Positions 17,125 through 26,003 of a DNA stretch of 64,000 nt are shown one piece after another. Source of the stretch: JANYHH01 sp965249745. Lineage in GTDB: Bacteria; Deinococcota; Deinococci; Deinococcales; JAAFIG01. A model generated the notes under the pieces. It worked only from the letters and a program-made list of their open reading frames with translations, was not told the origin of the DNA and did no database searches. Numbering within the stretch: position 1 is the first letter of the stretch; every line of letters begins with the position of its first letter. The translations under genes and the position numbers were made by a program. Location: assembly GCA_965249745.1 (NCBI GenBank), contig OZ252252.1, forward strand, positions 434,001 to 498,000. Reading direction: 5' to 3'.

Positions 17125-17208
17125 GTGACCGGCCGCTGTGCCATTGCACACAGAGATGGTAGGCACGCCTCGCCCCTGCGGTTGATGCGTCAGGTACGTG
17201 TAAACTGA
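17125..17208 (+). CDS. Possible leaderless micro-ORF (27 aa)
   Basis: TAGGCT (17113-17118) is 6 bases before GTG 17125, matching the leaderless pattern. The 27-codon frame is arginine-rich and ends at 17208, 3 bases before the next micro-ORF. No family; it may be a leader peptide for the large regulator downstream, or chance. Confidence 0.3.
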   Translation: MTGRCAIAHRDGRHASPLRLMRQVRVN

Positions 17209-17211
17209 CTG

Positions 17212-17325
17212 ATGGACCAAGACTCGAGTGCTTGCTCGAGCGGGCAACGCAGACTTCAAATAGCGGTCAGATTATTTCAAAAATCTCGAGTCACCCACAG
17301 CCGAATTCCCCGAAAAGCAGTCTAG
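17212..17325 (+). CDS. Possible leaderless micro-ORF (37 aa)
   Basis: TAAACT (17201-17206) lies 5 bases before ATG 17212, again the leaderless arrangement. The 37-residue frame (MDQDSSACSSGQRR...) is basic and unlike known families. It stops 50 bases before the regulator gene. Support rests on the promoter spacing only. Confidence 0.3.
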   Translation: MDQDSSACSSGQRRLQIAVRLFQKSRVTHSRIPRKAV

Positions 17326-17374
17326 AAAAATTCCACGGCTATACTCGAGTTCGGATATCAGATTCTCGAGTGAG

Positions 17375-20300
17375 GTGCGCGTGGACGTTGGACTCCAGCA
17401 GGTTTCGCGGCGACTGACTGGACTGGCAATGAAACGCCCCGGTCTGGCGTTTTGCTTGTGGGGCGCACCCGGCATTGGAAAGACGCACGCGGCGTTGGCA
17501 CTGCTGCGCGGCGCGCCGTGCCGCTCAATGAGCGTTCACGCCACCCAGCCGCTCGAGGGGACCGTGTCGCGATTACCGCGCCCGAAGAAACTGGCGTTGT
17601 GGCTCGAGCGAGCGCTGGAACGATTGGAACGCGGTGGGTCACCCGGCACTGAGACATTGCTTGGGACGCTGGCGGGCCTGTTGGCGGCGAATGCGCCGTT
17701 TATTTTGCACGTCGAAGACCTGCACGAAGCGAACGACGAACGCCTCGAGTTCTGGCGGCAACTCGCGGTCACGGTGGCACGGCTGCGCGGCGTGGGATTG
17801 CTCACCACCAGCCGCGTGCCACCACCGAACGCGCTCGAGGTCATCACGCTCCTAGCCTTGAACCGCGAAGCCTCGGATGCGCTGCTGGAAGCGGAGGCTG
17901 GGGCGGTCTTGCCGCAGGAGGGGCTGGCCTGGATTTTTCAGCACGCCGTGGGCAACCCGCTTTTCACCCTGGAGTACTTCCGTTTTCTGGCACGGCAGGG
18001 GACACTTTGGAACGATGGGAGGCGCTGGCGCTGGCGCACACCGGAACGCGAGTTCATGCCGGTCACAGTCGAGGCGTTGATTGAGCGCATGTTGCAAGAA
18101 GCGACCAGTACGCCAGCGCTCGAGGCAGTGATGGGGGCGAAAGCCATGCTGGGGATTGGTGGACCGAAAGCGGTTTGGAGGGAGGTTTCCGGCTTATCAC
18201 CAGAAGAATTGGATGGGGCGGAACATCAGCTCGAGCGGCTAGGCTTGTTTTCAGCGGGGGACTTCGCTCATCCCTTGTACCGCGAGGTCGTACTGCACAA
18301 CCTGACGCTCGAGCGTCGGCGTTCGTTGGCGCGGCGGGCGATTGGGGCATTTCACGACGAGCCAGAGGCAGCGGCTCAATTTGTGAAGGCGGCCGAACTC
18401 GAGCCATCAGCCGCCCTCGGGGTCCTCGAGCGAGCGGCGCAAGCGGCCAAGAACGCTGGAAGTGAGTTGCGGGCTGCGGGCTGGCAGGCCCAGGCGGTGG
18501 ACTACGCAACCGGCGGTCAGCGTGCGAATCTGGCCTTCGAGGCTGGCCGGGTGCTGGAGAAAGCGGACCGTTCCGAAGCCATACGATTGCTCCAAATTGC
18601 TCTCGAGGAACAGCCAGAACACGCTGACACGATCTTCTGGCTCGCCGGTTGTTACGCCAGCATCGGTCAATCTGATGAAGTCGAAAAGCTACTGAGCAGA
18701 ATTTCTGATGACGAGAGAGCGCAACTTGGCTGGCTCAAGCGTCAGATCAGTTTGAGATTCGCACTGGGCGATTACGCGGGCGTCCTCGAGCGTTGGGAAT
18801 CAAGACCCGAACTGCGCGACGACTCTGACCCGACACTGGCGTACAACGTGGGTTTCGCCCGAAGTCTTCGCGGCGATCAAATGGGTGCGGAAACCATTGC
18901 CCTAGCCGCATTGGAACAGCCGGAGCTTTCTGATCTGTCTCGCGCCCGGCTACTGACTGTTTGCGGCTTATCGCGCCATTACCAGGATGACCAACGCGGC
19001 GCTCTGTCTTACTTTAACGACGCACTCGCGGCGGCGCAGGCAGCCAAGAATCCGGCGTTCACGGCCGCCACACTGCATAACCGGTCAATGGTCTGGGAAC
19101 GCACCAGCCAGCCAGTTGAAATGCTCAGTGATACCGAAGAGGCGTTGCGGCTGTACGCCGAAGTCGGACTCGTGCGTAATTACGCGAGTACGCTGACAAA
19201 GAAGGCACGGATTCTGCACGAGATGGGCCAATACGAACGGGCTGAAGAGTGTTTTCAAGAGAGCCGTGCGCTGTTGCTCCAAAGTGACGCCTCAAATTTT
19301 TTAGTGACGTGCGAGGCTGAATTCAGCACCTTGTATTTGGAATGGCAACCTGTGAGCGGTTCAGTTCTAGCAAGCAAATACGCTGAACATGCGCTGCGAA
19401 TCGCTCGTCCGATGGGTGGAAACAAACTCGGTTTGAGTCTGGAAAAGTGTTCTCTGGTTGCAACACATCAGGGAAATGCCGGGCGCGGTCTGGAACTGGC
19501 TCAGGAATGTTTAGAGTTCGTTCAAGCATCTGGAATCAGTACCCCGTGGCATACGCTGAACGTATTGGGGTTAGCCTGGGACAAACTGGGCGATACTGAA
19601 AAAGCCAAGGCAATGCTCAACGAGGCGTATTCAATGGCTTTAAAGTCAGACTGGCGCGTCTACGCTGAAAAAACTGGTCTCGAGATCGCTCGTATGACTC
19701 ATGACCTCGAGCGAGCACGCGAGCTTCTGGCATGGTTTGAGCATCAAGGGATGCTGAACGGCGCGAACATCGCTCGTCGCTACTTCCCAGCGCTCGCCAC
19801 TCCCAAAAGCCCTGCATCCCTGGAGTCCCCATCACCCCCCCGACTCGAGGTGCTGGGAACCTTGCAAATCGGTCTCGAGGGTGCGGTTACGCCCGTGCGC
19901 GGTCGCAAACGCCAGGAATTGCTGGCGTTGCTCTTAGAGGCGCGAATCTCGGGACGCGGTGAAGTCTCTAAGCTAGAGTTGGTGGATCAGCTCTACCCGG
20001 ACGCCGACGAGCTTCAGTCCAACGCGGGGTTACGCGATGTCGTGTACCAACTTCGCCTGAGCCTTGGCGATGGGGCATTGACGACAACCGCCAACGGCTA
20101 CGCGCTGGGGAACCTTAGCAGTGACGTGGAAGATTTTCTGAAATCCGGTGACACGCGACTGTGGCGCGGTACGTACCTGCAAGGTCTGACGCTTTCCAGC
20201 TCGGACACCGTGCGGGAAAGTATCTATCTGGCCTTGCGAACTCGAGCCGAGGCACTGTTGGAGACTGATCCGGTTGAAGCCACTAGGGTCGGGCGTTTGC

Positions 20301-20485
20301 TATCAGAGGCTGACGCTTACGATCTCGAGGCGGTGCGCTTGACGCTAACGGGCTTACGCGCCGGGGGGAACCATCGCAGCCTCTCGAGGGTGTACGAGCA
20401 AGCGAAAGTTCGTTTTTTGGAGATCGGTGAATCGCTGCCTGAGGCTTGGCAAGAGTTTCTTGCGCCGGTCGGCGCGAACCCCTGA
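17375..20485 (+). CDS. Large ATPase/TPR transcriptional regulator with C-terminal BTAD domain
   Basis: This 1036-residue protein is a STAND-like signalling ATPase. The Walker A motif GAPGIGKT is near residue 30, a Walker B-like FILHVEDLHEAND near 110, and a LTTSR sensor follows. Residues about 330-800 form tetratricopeptide-like helical repeats. The C-terminal 200 residues (LGTLQIGLEG ... RGRKRQELLALLL ... LRDVVYQLRLSLG) match the winged-helix plus BTAD arrangement of SARP/AfsR-type activators, here placed at the C-terminus. GTG 17381, 5 bases after GAGG, is an alternative start. Upstream is a TATACT box (17340-17345). The adjacent methyltransferase gene is a possible target. Confidence 0.85.
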   Translation: MRVDVGLQQVSRRLTGLAMKRPGLAFCLWGAPGIGKTHAALALLRGAPCRSMSVHATQPLEGTVSRLPRPKKLALWLERALERLERGGSPGTETLLGTLAGLLAANAPFILHVEDLHEANDERLEFWRQLAVTVARLRGVGLLTTSRVPPPNALEVITLLALNREASDALLEAEAGAVLPQEGLAWIFQHAVGNPLFTLEYFRFLARQGTLWNDGRRWRWRTPEREFMPVTVEALIERMLQEATSTPALEAVMGAKAMLGIGGPKAVWREVSGLSPEELDGAEHQLERLGLFSAGDFAHPLYREVVLHNLTLERRRSLARRAIGAFHDEPEAAAQFVKAAELEPSAALGVLERAAQAAKNAGSELRAAGWQAQAVDYATGGQRANLAFEAGRVLEKADRSEAIRLLQIALEEQPEHADTIFWLAGCYASIGQSDEVEKLLSRISDDERAQLGWLKRQISLRFALGDYAGVLERWESRPELRDDSDPTLAYNVGFARSLRGDQMGAETIALAALEQPELSDLSRARLLTVCGLSRHYQDDQRGALSYFNDALAAAQAAKNPAFTAATLHNRSMVWERTSQPVEMLSDTEEALRLYAEVGLVRNYASTLTKKARILHEMGQYERAEECFQESRALLLQSDASNFLVTCEAEFSTLYLEWQPVSGSVLASKYAEHALRIARPMGGNKLGLSLEKCSLVATHQGNAGRGLELAQECLEFVQASGISTPWHTLNVLGLAWDKLGDTEKAKAMLNEAYSMALKSDWRVYAEKTGLEIARMTHDLERARELLAWFEHQGMLNGANIARRYFPALATPKSPASLESPSPPRLEVLGTLQIGLEGAVTPVRGRKRQELLALLLEARISGRGEVSKLELVDQLYPDADELQSNAGLRDVVYQLRLSLGDGALTTTANGYALGNLSSDVEDFLKSGDTRLWRGTYLQGLTLSSSDTVRESIYLALRTRAEALLETDPVEATRVGRLLSEADAYDLEAVRLTLTGLRAGGNHRSLSRVYEQAKVRFLEIGESLPEAWQEFLAPVGANP

Positions 20486-20567
20486 ATGTCCGACCTCGGT
20501 CTGAACGTGCTTGGATTCACTTCCACGTAAACAGCACGGCTGCGGGTTCCAATGAAACGAGGCTTCT

Positions 20568-21590
20568 ATGTTCACACCCCAGGAAAACGGTGACAGTTTC
20601 GCGGACATGGCGTTCCTGGTCAGGGCCTTTCAGGTCTCCGCGATGATCCAGGTCGCGGTGACGCTCGAGTTGGCGGATCGTGTGGCTGAGGACACAAAAC
20701 CGATTACCGCGCTGGCGCTCGAGGCGGGGGCAGAACCGACGATGCTGCTGCGGCTATGCCAAGCGCTCGCAGCCTTTGGCATTTTTTCGGTGAACGTTGA
20801 CGGGAATCTCAGCCACACCCCGCGATCAATGTACCTGCGCCAAACGGCTGCGCCGACGCTGCATCACGCCGCCCGGTACTACGCTTCCCCGCACGTCCGC
20901 GCATCGTGGATGCAGCTCGAGCACGCGGTTCGCACGGGAGAATCCGCTTTTGAATCTGTGTTTCACATGTCAAAGTTTGAGTATTTGAAATTGCACCCAG
21001 CCGAGGCAGCGGTGTTCGACGAGTTCATGCGTCACAGCCCTGAGGATCGCCACGCGGCGGTGGTGGACGCCTACGACTTTTCGGACGCCGCTTTGGTGGT
21101 GGACATCGGCGGCGGCAACGGCGCACTGCTCGCAGCAATCCTGACTGCCAACCCGCACGTGAAGGGGTTGCTGTTCGACCAGGCGCACGTCGTGACCGGA
21201 GCGGCGGATGCGCTCGAGGCGTTCGCAGAGCGATTGCAAACGGCGACAGGCAGTTTCTTTGAAACCGTTCCGCTGGGCGGTGATCTTTACACCATGTCGC
21301 AGATTCTGCATGACTGGAACGACGCGGATTGCCTGAAGATTCTGGGTACGCTTCGCGCCGCCCTGCGACCCGGCACGCGCCTCCTGGTGATCGAACGACT
21401 GCTCGAGGTGGAAGCGAGTCGCAGCAACCCAATGACGTACCTGTCCGACATCAACATGATGGTGAATTTGCAAGGACGCGAACGCACTTTTCAGGAGTTC
21501 ACAGGTTTGCTGACGCAGACTGGATTCTCTGAACTACGGGTCATTCGCACGCGGTCATCGTTCTGTATCCTCGAGACCGTGCGCCTCTGA
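20568..21590 (+). CDS. SAM-dependent O-methyltransferase (plant/polyketide-type)
   Basis: This is a 340-residue class I methyltransferase of the O-methyltransferase-2 family. An N-terminal winged-helix dimerisation domain (residues 1-110) precedes the SAM-binding motif VVDIGGGNGALL near 180. The catalytic-type sequence ILHDWND is near 245, where the His acts as base in characterised relatives. The family modifies phenolics, polyketides and related compounds. SD GAGG lies 5 bases before ATG 20568. It lies 82 bases after the BTAD regulator on the same strand, and may be controlled by it. Confidence 0.88.
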   Translation: MFTPQENGDSFADMAFLVRAFQVSAMIQVAVTLELADRVAEDTKPITALALEAGAEPTMLLRLCQALAAFGIFSVNVDGNLSHTPRSMYLRQTAAPTLHHAARYYASPHVRASWMQLEHAVRTGESAFESVFHMSKFEYLKLHPAEAAVFDEFMRHSPEDRHAAVVDAYDFSDAALVVDIGGGNGALLAAILTANPHVKGLLFDQAHVVTGAADALEAFAERLQTATGSFFETVPLGGDLYTMSQILHDWNDADCLKILGTLRAALRPGTRLLVIERLLEVEASRSNPMTYLSDINMMVNLQGRERTFQEFTGLLTQTGFSELRVIRTRSSFCILETVRL

Positions 21591-21675
21591 AGGCTGAATC
21601 GGCGCAAACGCTCCCATTTCCGATCTCCATCTGACCAGGGCGGGACTACCTTGCGTTTAGAGAGGAGAACCGAAT

Positions 21676-21915
21676 GTGGAAGACGAGCCTGGGTTTGGCA
21701 TCACCTACCGACTCTGCCCACGCTGCGCTCGCGCCGTGCCCGCCAGCTCAAAGGAACGGTACTGCATCAACGACGGAGAAAAGCTGCTCGAGGAATGCCC
21801 GTCTTGTCAGGCCGCGATCACCAGCCCGTACACCCGGTTCTGCGCCGGGTGCGGCCTCGAGTTAAACAAGGCCGTCATCACCGAAGACATGTGCGAAAAG
21901 CAGGAGGTTGCGTGA
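21676..21915 (+). CDS. Double zinc-ribbon small protein
   Basis: This 79-residue protein has eight cysteines in pairs: CPRC, a single Cys in YCINDGE, CPSC and CAGCG, forming one or two zinc ribbons. SD AGAGGAG is 9 bases before GTG 21676; the ATG two bases earlier opens a different frame with no cysteine pattern. The stop overlaps the start of the lipoprotein gene (GTGA), indicating translational coupling. Zinc ribbons of this type serve as protein-interaction or nucleic-acid-binding modules; the partner is unknown. Confidence 0.75.
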   Translation: MEDEPGFGITYRLCPRCARAVPASSKERYCINDGEKLLEECPSCQAAITSPYTRFCAGCGLELNKAVITEDMCEKQEVA

Positions 21916-22271
21916 AATTTATAAGCTGGCTGATCGCAGGTCTGATCGTACTGAGTGCCTGCACGCCCCCACCGAGATACAAGCTGACCCTTCCCACAAC
22001 CGCCCTGACAGTCGCTCGAGGCTCGAGCCAAACCTTCACGCTCGGTGTGCAACGCTCCGAGGGCTATGCGGGCGTGATCGCTGTCGTGACCGCCCGATCT
22101 GAGGCTGAAGGCGTGACCGTCACGCCCGTGCAAGCCAACATCGGCGGTGACAGCCAAATTTACACGGTCAGCGTCTCGAGTAGCGCCGCGATTGGCACGG
22201 CGCGCATTCTCCTCGAGCCAGATGCCGCTGGATACGGTTCGGGAGGCAGCATCACCATCACCGTGCAGTGA
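21912..22271 (+). CDS. Small Ig-like lipoprotein
   Basis: This 119-residue exported lipoprotein starts at GTG 21912 (SD CAGGAGG). The signal MKFISWLIAGLIVLSAC ends in a lipobox with Cys17. The mature region is Ser/Thr/Val-rich with a bacterial Ig-like (BIG-type) strand pattern, LTVARGSSQTFTLGVQRSEG, followed by GTARILLEPDAAGYGSGG. It overlaps the zinc-ribbon gene by 4 bases. It is probably a surface-attached module in the same unit as the next lipoprotein. Confidence 0.75.
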   Translation: MKFISWLIAGLIVLSACTPPPRYKLTLPTTALTVARGSSQTFTLGVQRSEGYAGVIAVVTARSEAEGVTVTPVQANIGGDSQIYTVSVSSSAAIGTARILLEPDAAGYGSGGSITITVQ

Positions 22272-22306
22272 AACAAGTTTTTCGCGCAGCGAAAAGAGGT
22301 TCACGA

Positions 22307-23854
22307 ATGAATCAGAGTTGGATCAAAAGCTTATCCGTCCCGCTACTCGCAGCGATCCTCATGTCCTGCCCAATGGATAAAATCACGGGCATTGACGCGA
22401 CCGCCACACCTGCCACAATTGCCTCCGCCGCGACCTCGAGCCTGAGCGCGACGGTTAGTGGCACGGGTGCGTTCAACGCCGCCGTCAACTGGAGCATTCT
22501 TTCCGGCGGCGGTACTTTATCTGCCAGCACCGGCTCAAGCGTGACTTATACCGCGCCAAGCGTGACGGTAAGTACCACGGTGCAGATTAAGGCGACGGCG
22601 GTGGGCGACTCGAGCGTGTCCAAAACTGTGACGGTGACGGTCACCGCTCCAACCCTCACGGGCACGCTGACGTTGAATATCGCTGGGCCAGTCGGCGCGA
22701 CGGGGTTTGTCCCGAATGTCAGTGTTAGCGGCGTGGCCACACCAGTCACCAGCCTCGGGGAACAGAGCTTGACCGTGCCAGTTGGCGACATTACAGTGAC
22801 TGTCAACAGTGTCACAAGAGCGGGCGCGTTCGTGGATCGCGTGTTCTCTGGGTATATTTTTGGTACGGGTAACCCAACCTCAAGCACGGTCAGCATTACG
22901 CAAGGTGCTGTGACCAAGCTAACGGTGTTTTATGACATTGGTGGCTTTAGTGGAACGCTTTGGTTAACCAAAAGCGGTCCAAAGTTCTACGGTATTAGCG
23001 ATGCTGTGCTGGCGGGCCCTCAGGGTCCCATCACGCCAGGCTCGAGCCTTGGTGCGGGCACGAATTACGATGACATCGCTTTTGACAAGAACGGTAATTT
23101 ATGGATTACCGACGGTGGAGCGAACGTCGTTCAGGAGTGGAGCCAAAATCAGAATTCGACTCCGCTTCAGACCATCACATCGAACAGTAAGGGTTCGTTG
23201 AGTGGTCCCGTTGGGATTGCTTTTGATGCACAAGGCAACCTGTGGATCTCGAATTATTTTAAACACACCCTCGTCAGGTACAACAAATCCGTCCTCGACA
23301 CCTCAACGGGCACAAACGCGCTTGAACCAGACGCAACCATTGATACGGTCGGTTTGGCGGGATACCAGCAGATCGCGTTTGATGCTGCGGGCAATCTGTG
23401 GGCGGTGGATTACAGAATCGGTAGCGGTTCACCCGACTACCTGTACAAGTTCGACGCTGCCAATTTGACCGCCAACCCAGCCCCAAGTGTCACTGCGACC
23501 TTAGGGTTTGATTTTTCTTCCGGCATCACGTTTGATGGGGCGGGTAAATTGTGGATCACTGACAATAGTGGTGTCAAAAAGTACGACCCGCCAACCGCAG
23601 ACGGTAAGCCAGCTCCGCTGTTGACCCTGAACCGCACGAGTGGCTTTGATAAAGCGAGCGCGACCGCGTTTGACAAAGCGGGCAACCTGTGGGTTCACGA
23701 TAACTACGGCATTTACGAGTTCACGGCCGCGCAAATTACGACGCCCAAAACGACGCTCGAGATTGCCCCAGATCAAAAACTCGATTTTGGTGCAGTCAAA
23801 AATTACACGTTGAGGTTCTACCCAGTTCCAACCAACACGCCGCTGTACCACTAA
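22307..23854 (+). CDS. Lipoprotein with N-terminal Ig-like region and NHL/Vgb-type beta-propeller
   Basis: This is a 515-residue surface lipoprotein. ATG 22307, preceded by AAGAGG, begins the signal with lipobox ending at Cys (AAILMSC). Residues about 25-110 form a Ser/Thr/Val-rich Ig-like domain. Five propeller blades follow with the repeating core FD(K/A/G)xGNLW(I/V/A)xD or N at positions around 270, 315, 370, 420 and 465. Such propellers bind ligands or act as streptogramin-lyase-like scaffolds; no catalytic residues are evident. A longer frame from GTG 22268 lacks a signal at its N-terminus and is not preferred. Confidence 0.82.
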   Translation: MNQSWIKSLSVPLLAAILMSCPMDKITGIDATATPATIASAATSSLSATVSGTGAFNAAVNWSILSGGGTLSASTGSSVTYTAPSVTVSTTVQIKATAVGDSSVSKTVTVTVTAPTLTGTLTLNIAGPVGATGFVPNVSVSGVATPVTSLGEQSLTVPVGDITVTVNSVTRAGAFVDRVFSGYIFGTGNPTSSTVSITQGAVTKLTVFYDIGGFSGTLWLTKSGPKFYGISDAVLAGPQGPITPGSSLGAGTNYDDIAFDKNGNLWITDGGANVVQEWSQNQNSTPLQTITSNSKGSLSGPVGIAFDAQGNLWISNYFKHTLVRYNKSVLDTSTGTNALEPDATIDTVGLAGYQQIAFDAAGNLWAVDYRIGSGSPDYLYKFDAANLTANPAPSVTATLGFDFSSGITFDGAGKLWITDNSGVKKYDPPTADGKPAPLLTLNRTSGFDKASATAFDKAGNLWVHDNYGIYEFTAAQITTPKTTLEIAPDQKLDFGAVKNYTLRFYPVPTNTPLYH

Positions 23855-23886
23855 GCCGCTCGAGCCATCCCCCGAAGGAGACCGCC

Positions 23887-24371
23887 ATGACCCAGCAACG
23901 AAATTGGCAAAGCACACTCGAGGGTCGCTTCTCGCGCCGGGATGCGCTGCGCGTAGCGGCGCTCGGGGAGCGGCGGCGGACTACACCTTGCGATTGGGGC
24001 AACTAGCGCCCGTGACGATTCCAACGGACGTACTCGCCCGCAAAGGCAACAAGAAAGCGTGGGCGCAGCTTCAGGGCGTGTCCATCGCGCAGGTCGAGGT
24101 TCCCGTCGGCGGTCAGCGAGCGCCGCACCTGCACACCAACACGCCAGAACTGGCGGTCGTATTGCAAGGGTCAACCAAGGCCGGGCTGCAAACACCACAG
24201 AAGCAATGGCTCGAGGTGGACTTACAGGCGGGGGATTGCGTGTACTTCCCGCTCGGTTGGCCGCACTGGTTTCGCAATTCTGGCAGCGGCGTGCGCACTT
24301 CAATTACGGTCACGAGCAACCCGAAACCGTCGAAGTCACCGTCTGAAGCAAACCGTCTGGCTCGAGGTTGA
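23887..24371 (+). pseudogene. Frameshifted Tat-exported cupin protein gene
   Basis: ATG 23887 has a strong SD (AAGGAG, 7-base spacer) and opens with FSRRDALRVAALG, a twin-arginine-like signal. That frame stops at TAG 24004-24006. From about 23970 another frame continues with a complete cupin: VPVGGQRAPHLHTNTPELAVVLQG, LQAGDCVYFPLGWPHWF and a terminal strand, ending at 24371. The two halves join if one base is missing near the GGGG run at 23969-23972. This could be a recent loss or a sequencing error. Metal ligands HLH and the later PHW histidine are intact. Confidence 0.7.
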
Positions 24372-24410
24372 ACGCGTGTACCCTCGAACCGCTTTCAAAG
24401 GAGACGCGTC

Positions 24411-24938
24411 ATGAATCACGGGAACCTCAAACGCTCCACGCTCGCGCTGCTCACATTTCTTGGCATGGCATTCGCCTTTTCCAGCAACGCGAATGCGGGC
24501 GGGTTGTACTTCGGGATCAACCTCGAGGTGGTCGGCGGGCCGCAACGAGAGCCGTACATCAAGGGGTTCAGCATCACGCCACTGCCGATTCCGGGTGTGC
24601 AGATTGGGTACGACGTGGATGACGGCGCGAACAGCTTCGGGGGACGACTGAGCCTAAACTTCGCCATTCTTGGGCAGATTGCTTTGGACGGGTATTACCG
24701 GCTTTCCCTGACTGCTAGCGGAGATAACGCGTATTTCGGTGGTGGCGCGGAGTATCAGTTCATCGTCTTCGACACGATCACCAATTACTACGGGCTGCAC
24801 GCCCTGCTGGGGTACGAGTGGCGGCTCGGAACGATTCTGGCCCTGTTCCTCGAGGCGACGCCGGGCGTGGTGTTCAGCGCAAGCGGCGCGAGTTTCGGAG
24901 CGATGCTGCGCGGTGGTCTGGTGCTGCATTTTTCGTAA
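24411..24938 (+). CDS. Secreted beta-barrel-like outer-envelope protein
   Basis: This 175-residue exported protein has SD AAAGGAG before ATG 24411. A signal peptide (residues 1-31, cleavage after SNANA) precedes alternating amphipathic strands rich in Gly and aromatic residues (YYRLSLTASGDNAYFGGGAEYQF, ALLGYEWRLG). It ends in a strand with a near-terminal Phe, as in outer-membrane barrels. With about 8 strands it may be a small barrel. No specific family is recognised. Confidence 0.65.
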   Translation: MNHGNLKRSTLALLTFLGMAFAFSSNANAGGLYFGINLEVVGGPQREPYIKGFSITPLPIPGVQIGYDVDDGANSFGGRLSLNFAILGQIALDGYYRLSLTASGDNAYFGGGAEYQFIVFDTITNYYGLHALLGYEWRLGTILALFLEATPGVVFSASGASFGAMLRGGLVLHFS

Positions 24939-24981
24939 CTCCTTTGAGCGACTGCAACCACTGTTTTTACTGTGAGAGGTG

Positions 24982-25218
24982 ATGAATCTGAAACATCGTC
25001 GTGAACCCGATTACGCCAAACGCGCCCGCCGCCGCTTCTGCGGTACCTCGCGCAAGACACCCGCTGAACTCGTGCTGAGCGGTAAGCGCAGCCTGGAGGA
25101 GTGGGTCGAGGTCTTAAGCCAGGAGCGTCTGCGTGGGCGGCGACTACCGCGCCAACCCAGATTTGAAACTGGAAACGAATTTGAATCGCAACCCGAAGGG
25201 GGAACCTATGAAAGCTGA
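24982..25218 (+). CDS. Small basic protein upstream of the DUF4157 gene
   Basis: This 78-residue protein is rich in Arg and Lys (KRARRRFCGTSRKTP) with a short helical stretch SLEEWVEVLSQERLRGR. SD GAGAGG lies before ATG 24982. Its 3' end overlaps the start of the DUF4157 gene by 11 bases, so the two are probably translated together. No family is recognised. It might be a chaperone or adaptor for its neighbour, but this is only inferred from position. Confidence 0.5.
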   Translation: MNLKHRREPDYAKRARRRFCGTSRKTPAELVLSGKRSLEEWVEVLSQERLRGRRLPRQPRFETGNEFESQPEGGTYES

Positions 25219-25936
25219 ACGGCAAGAGCGCTCTTCATCCGCTCGGGATTTTGGTCGCGGTGTTCAATCGCAAAGCCAGGGACAGATGTTAGACAGTGAA
25301 ACTCGAGCCGCGTTAGAGCCGAGGTTTGGGCATAGTTTTTCTGACGTGCGTGTCTTTGCGGACAGCGAAGCCGACCAACTCGCACGGGACTACCAGGCGA
25401 GGGCCTTCACGGTCGGGCAAGACGTGTACTTCCGCGACGGCCAGTACGACCCGAATTCACCGGGCGGGTTGGGATTGCTGGCGCACGAGTTGACGCATAC
25501 GATTCAGCAGCGCGGCGCGAAGCCCAACCACAAGCCGCTCGAGGTCAGTCAGAGGGGTGACGCCGGGGAACGCGAAGCCCACACCGCCTCGAGTCAGGTA
25601 TTGGCGGGACGCTCGGCACAGGTCAGCGGTTCCTCGGGGCTGAGCGTGGCTCGAGACCCCGAAGGGAGCGAGGAGCATCACCACAAGGGCGGCTGGTTGG
25701 ATCACCTGTTCGGACTGAACCCAGACCGAAGTTTCGTCGAGGCTGGTCTGAATCCGCTGATTGGTCAAGGTGGATTACTCGCGCCGAAGGAGGGTGATGG
25801 CACGGGGACGACGCTCGCCAAGGCGGGCGGCAGCGTGCTGAGCCTGCCATACATTGCTGAGGCCGCGATTGGTGGGCACGTCTTGGATGAAATCAATCAC
25901 GGGCCGTTGATGCTGCATGGCGCGTTCGACTGGTAA
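25208..25936 (+). CDS. DUF4157-domain protein, short C-terminal region
   Basis: This is a 242-residue protein. I chose ATG 25208 because an AGGGGG sequence precedes it and the longer frame from 25133 has no support. The DUF4157 domain spans about residues 26-103: LEPRFGHSFSDVRVFADSEA, then AFTVGQDVYF and the HExxH motif HELTH (93-97). DUF4157 proteins are common among cargo of extracellular contractile injection systems. The C-terminal 110 residues (His/Gly-rich around 150, then a hydrophobic stretch) match nothing I recognise and would be the candidate effector part. Confidence 0.75.
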   Translation: MKAERQERSSSARDFGRGVQSQSQGQMLDSETRAALEPRFGHSFSDVRVFADSEADQLARDYQARAFTVGQDVYFRDGQYDPNSPGGLGLLAHELTHTIQQRGAKPNHKPLEVSQRGDAGEREAHTASSQVLAGRSAQVSGSSGLSVARDPEGSEEHHHKGGWLDHLFGLNPDRSFVEAGLNPLIGQGGLLAPKEGDGTGTTLAKAGGSVLSLPYIAEAAIGGHVLDEINHGPLMLHGAFDW

Positions 25937-26003
25937 CCATCGAAGCCGGTTCACTTCAAGAAATATCGCGTCACTCGAGGTTACGCGCTGAGAGAAGGTC
26001 ATC

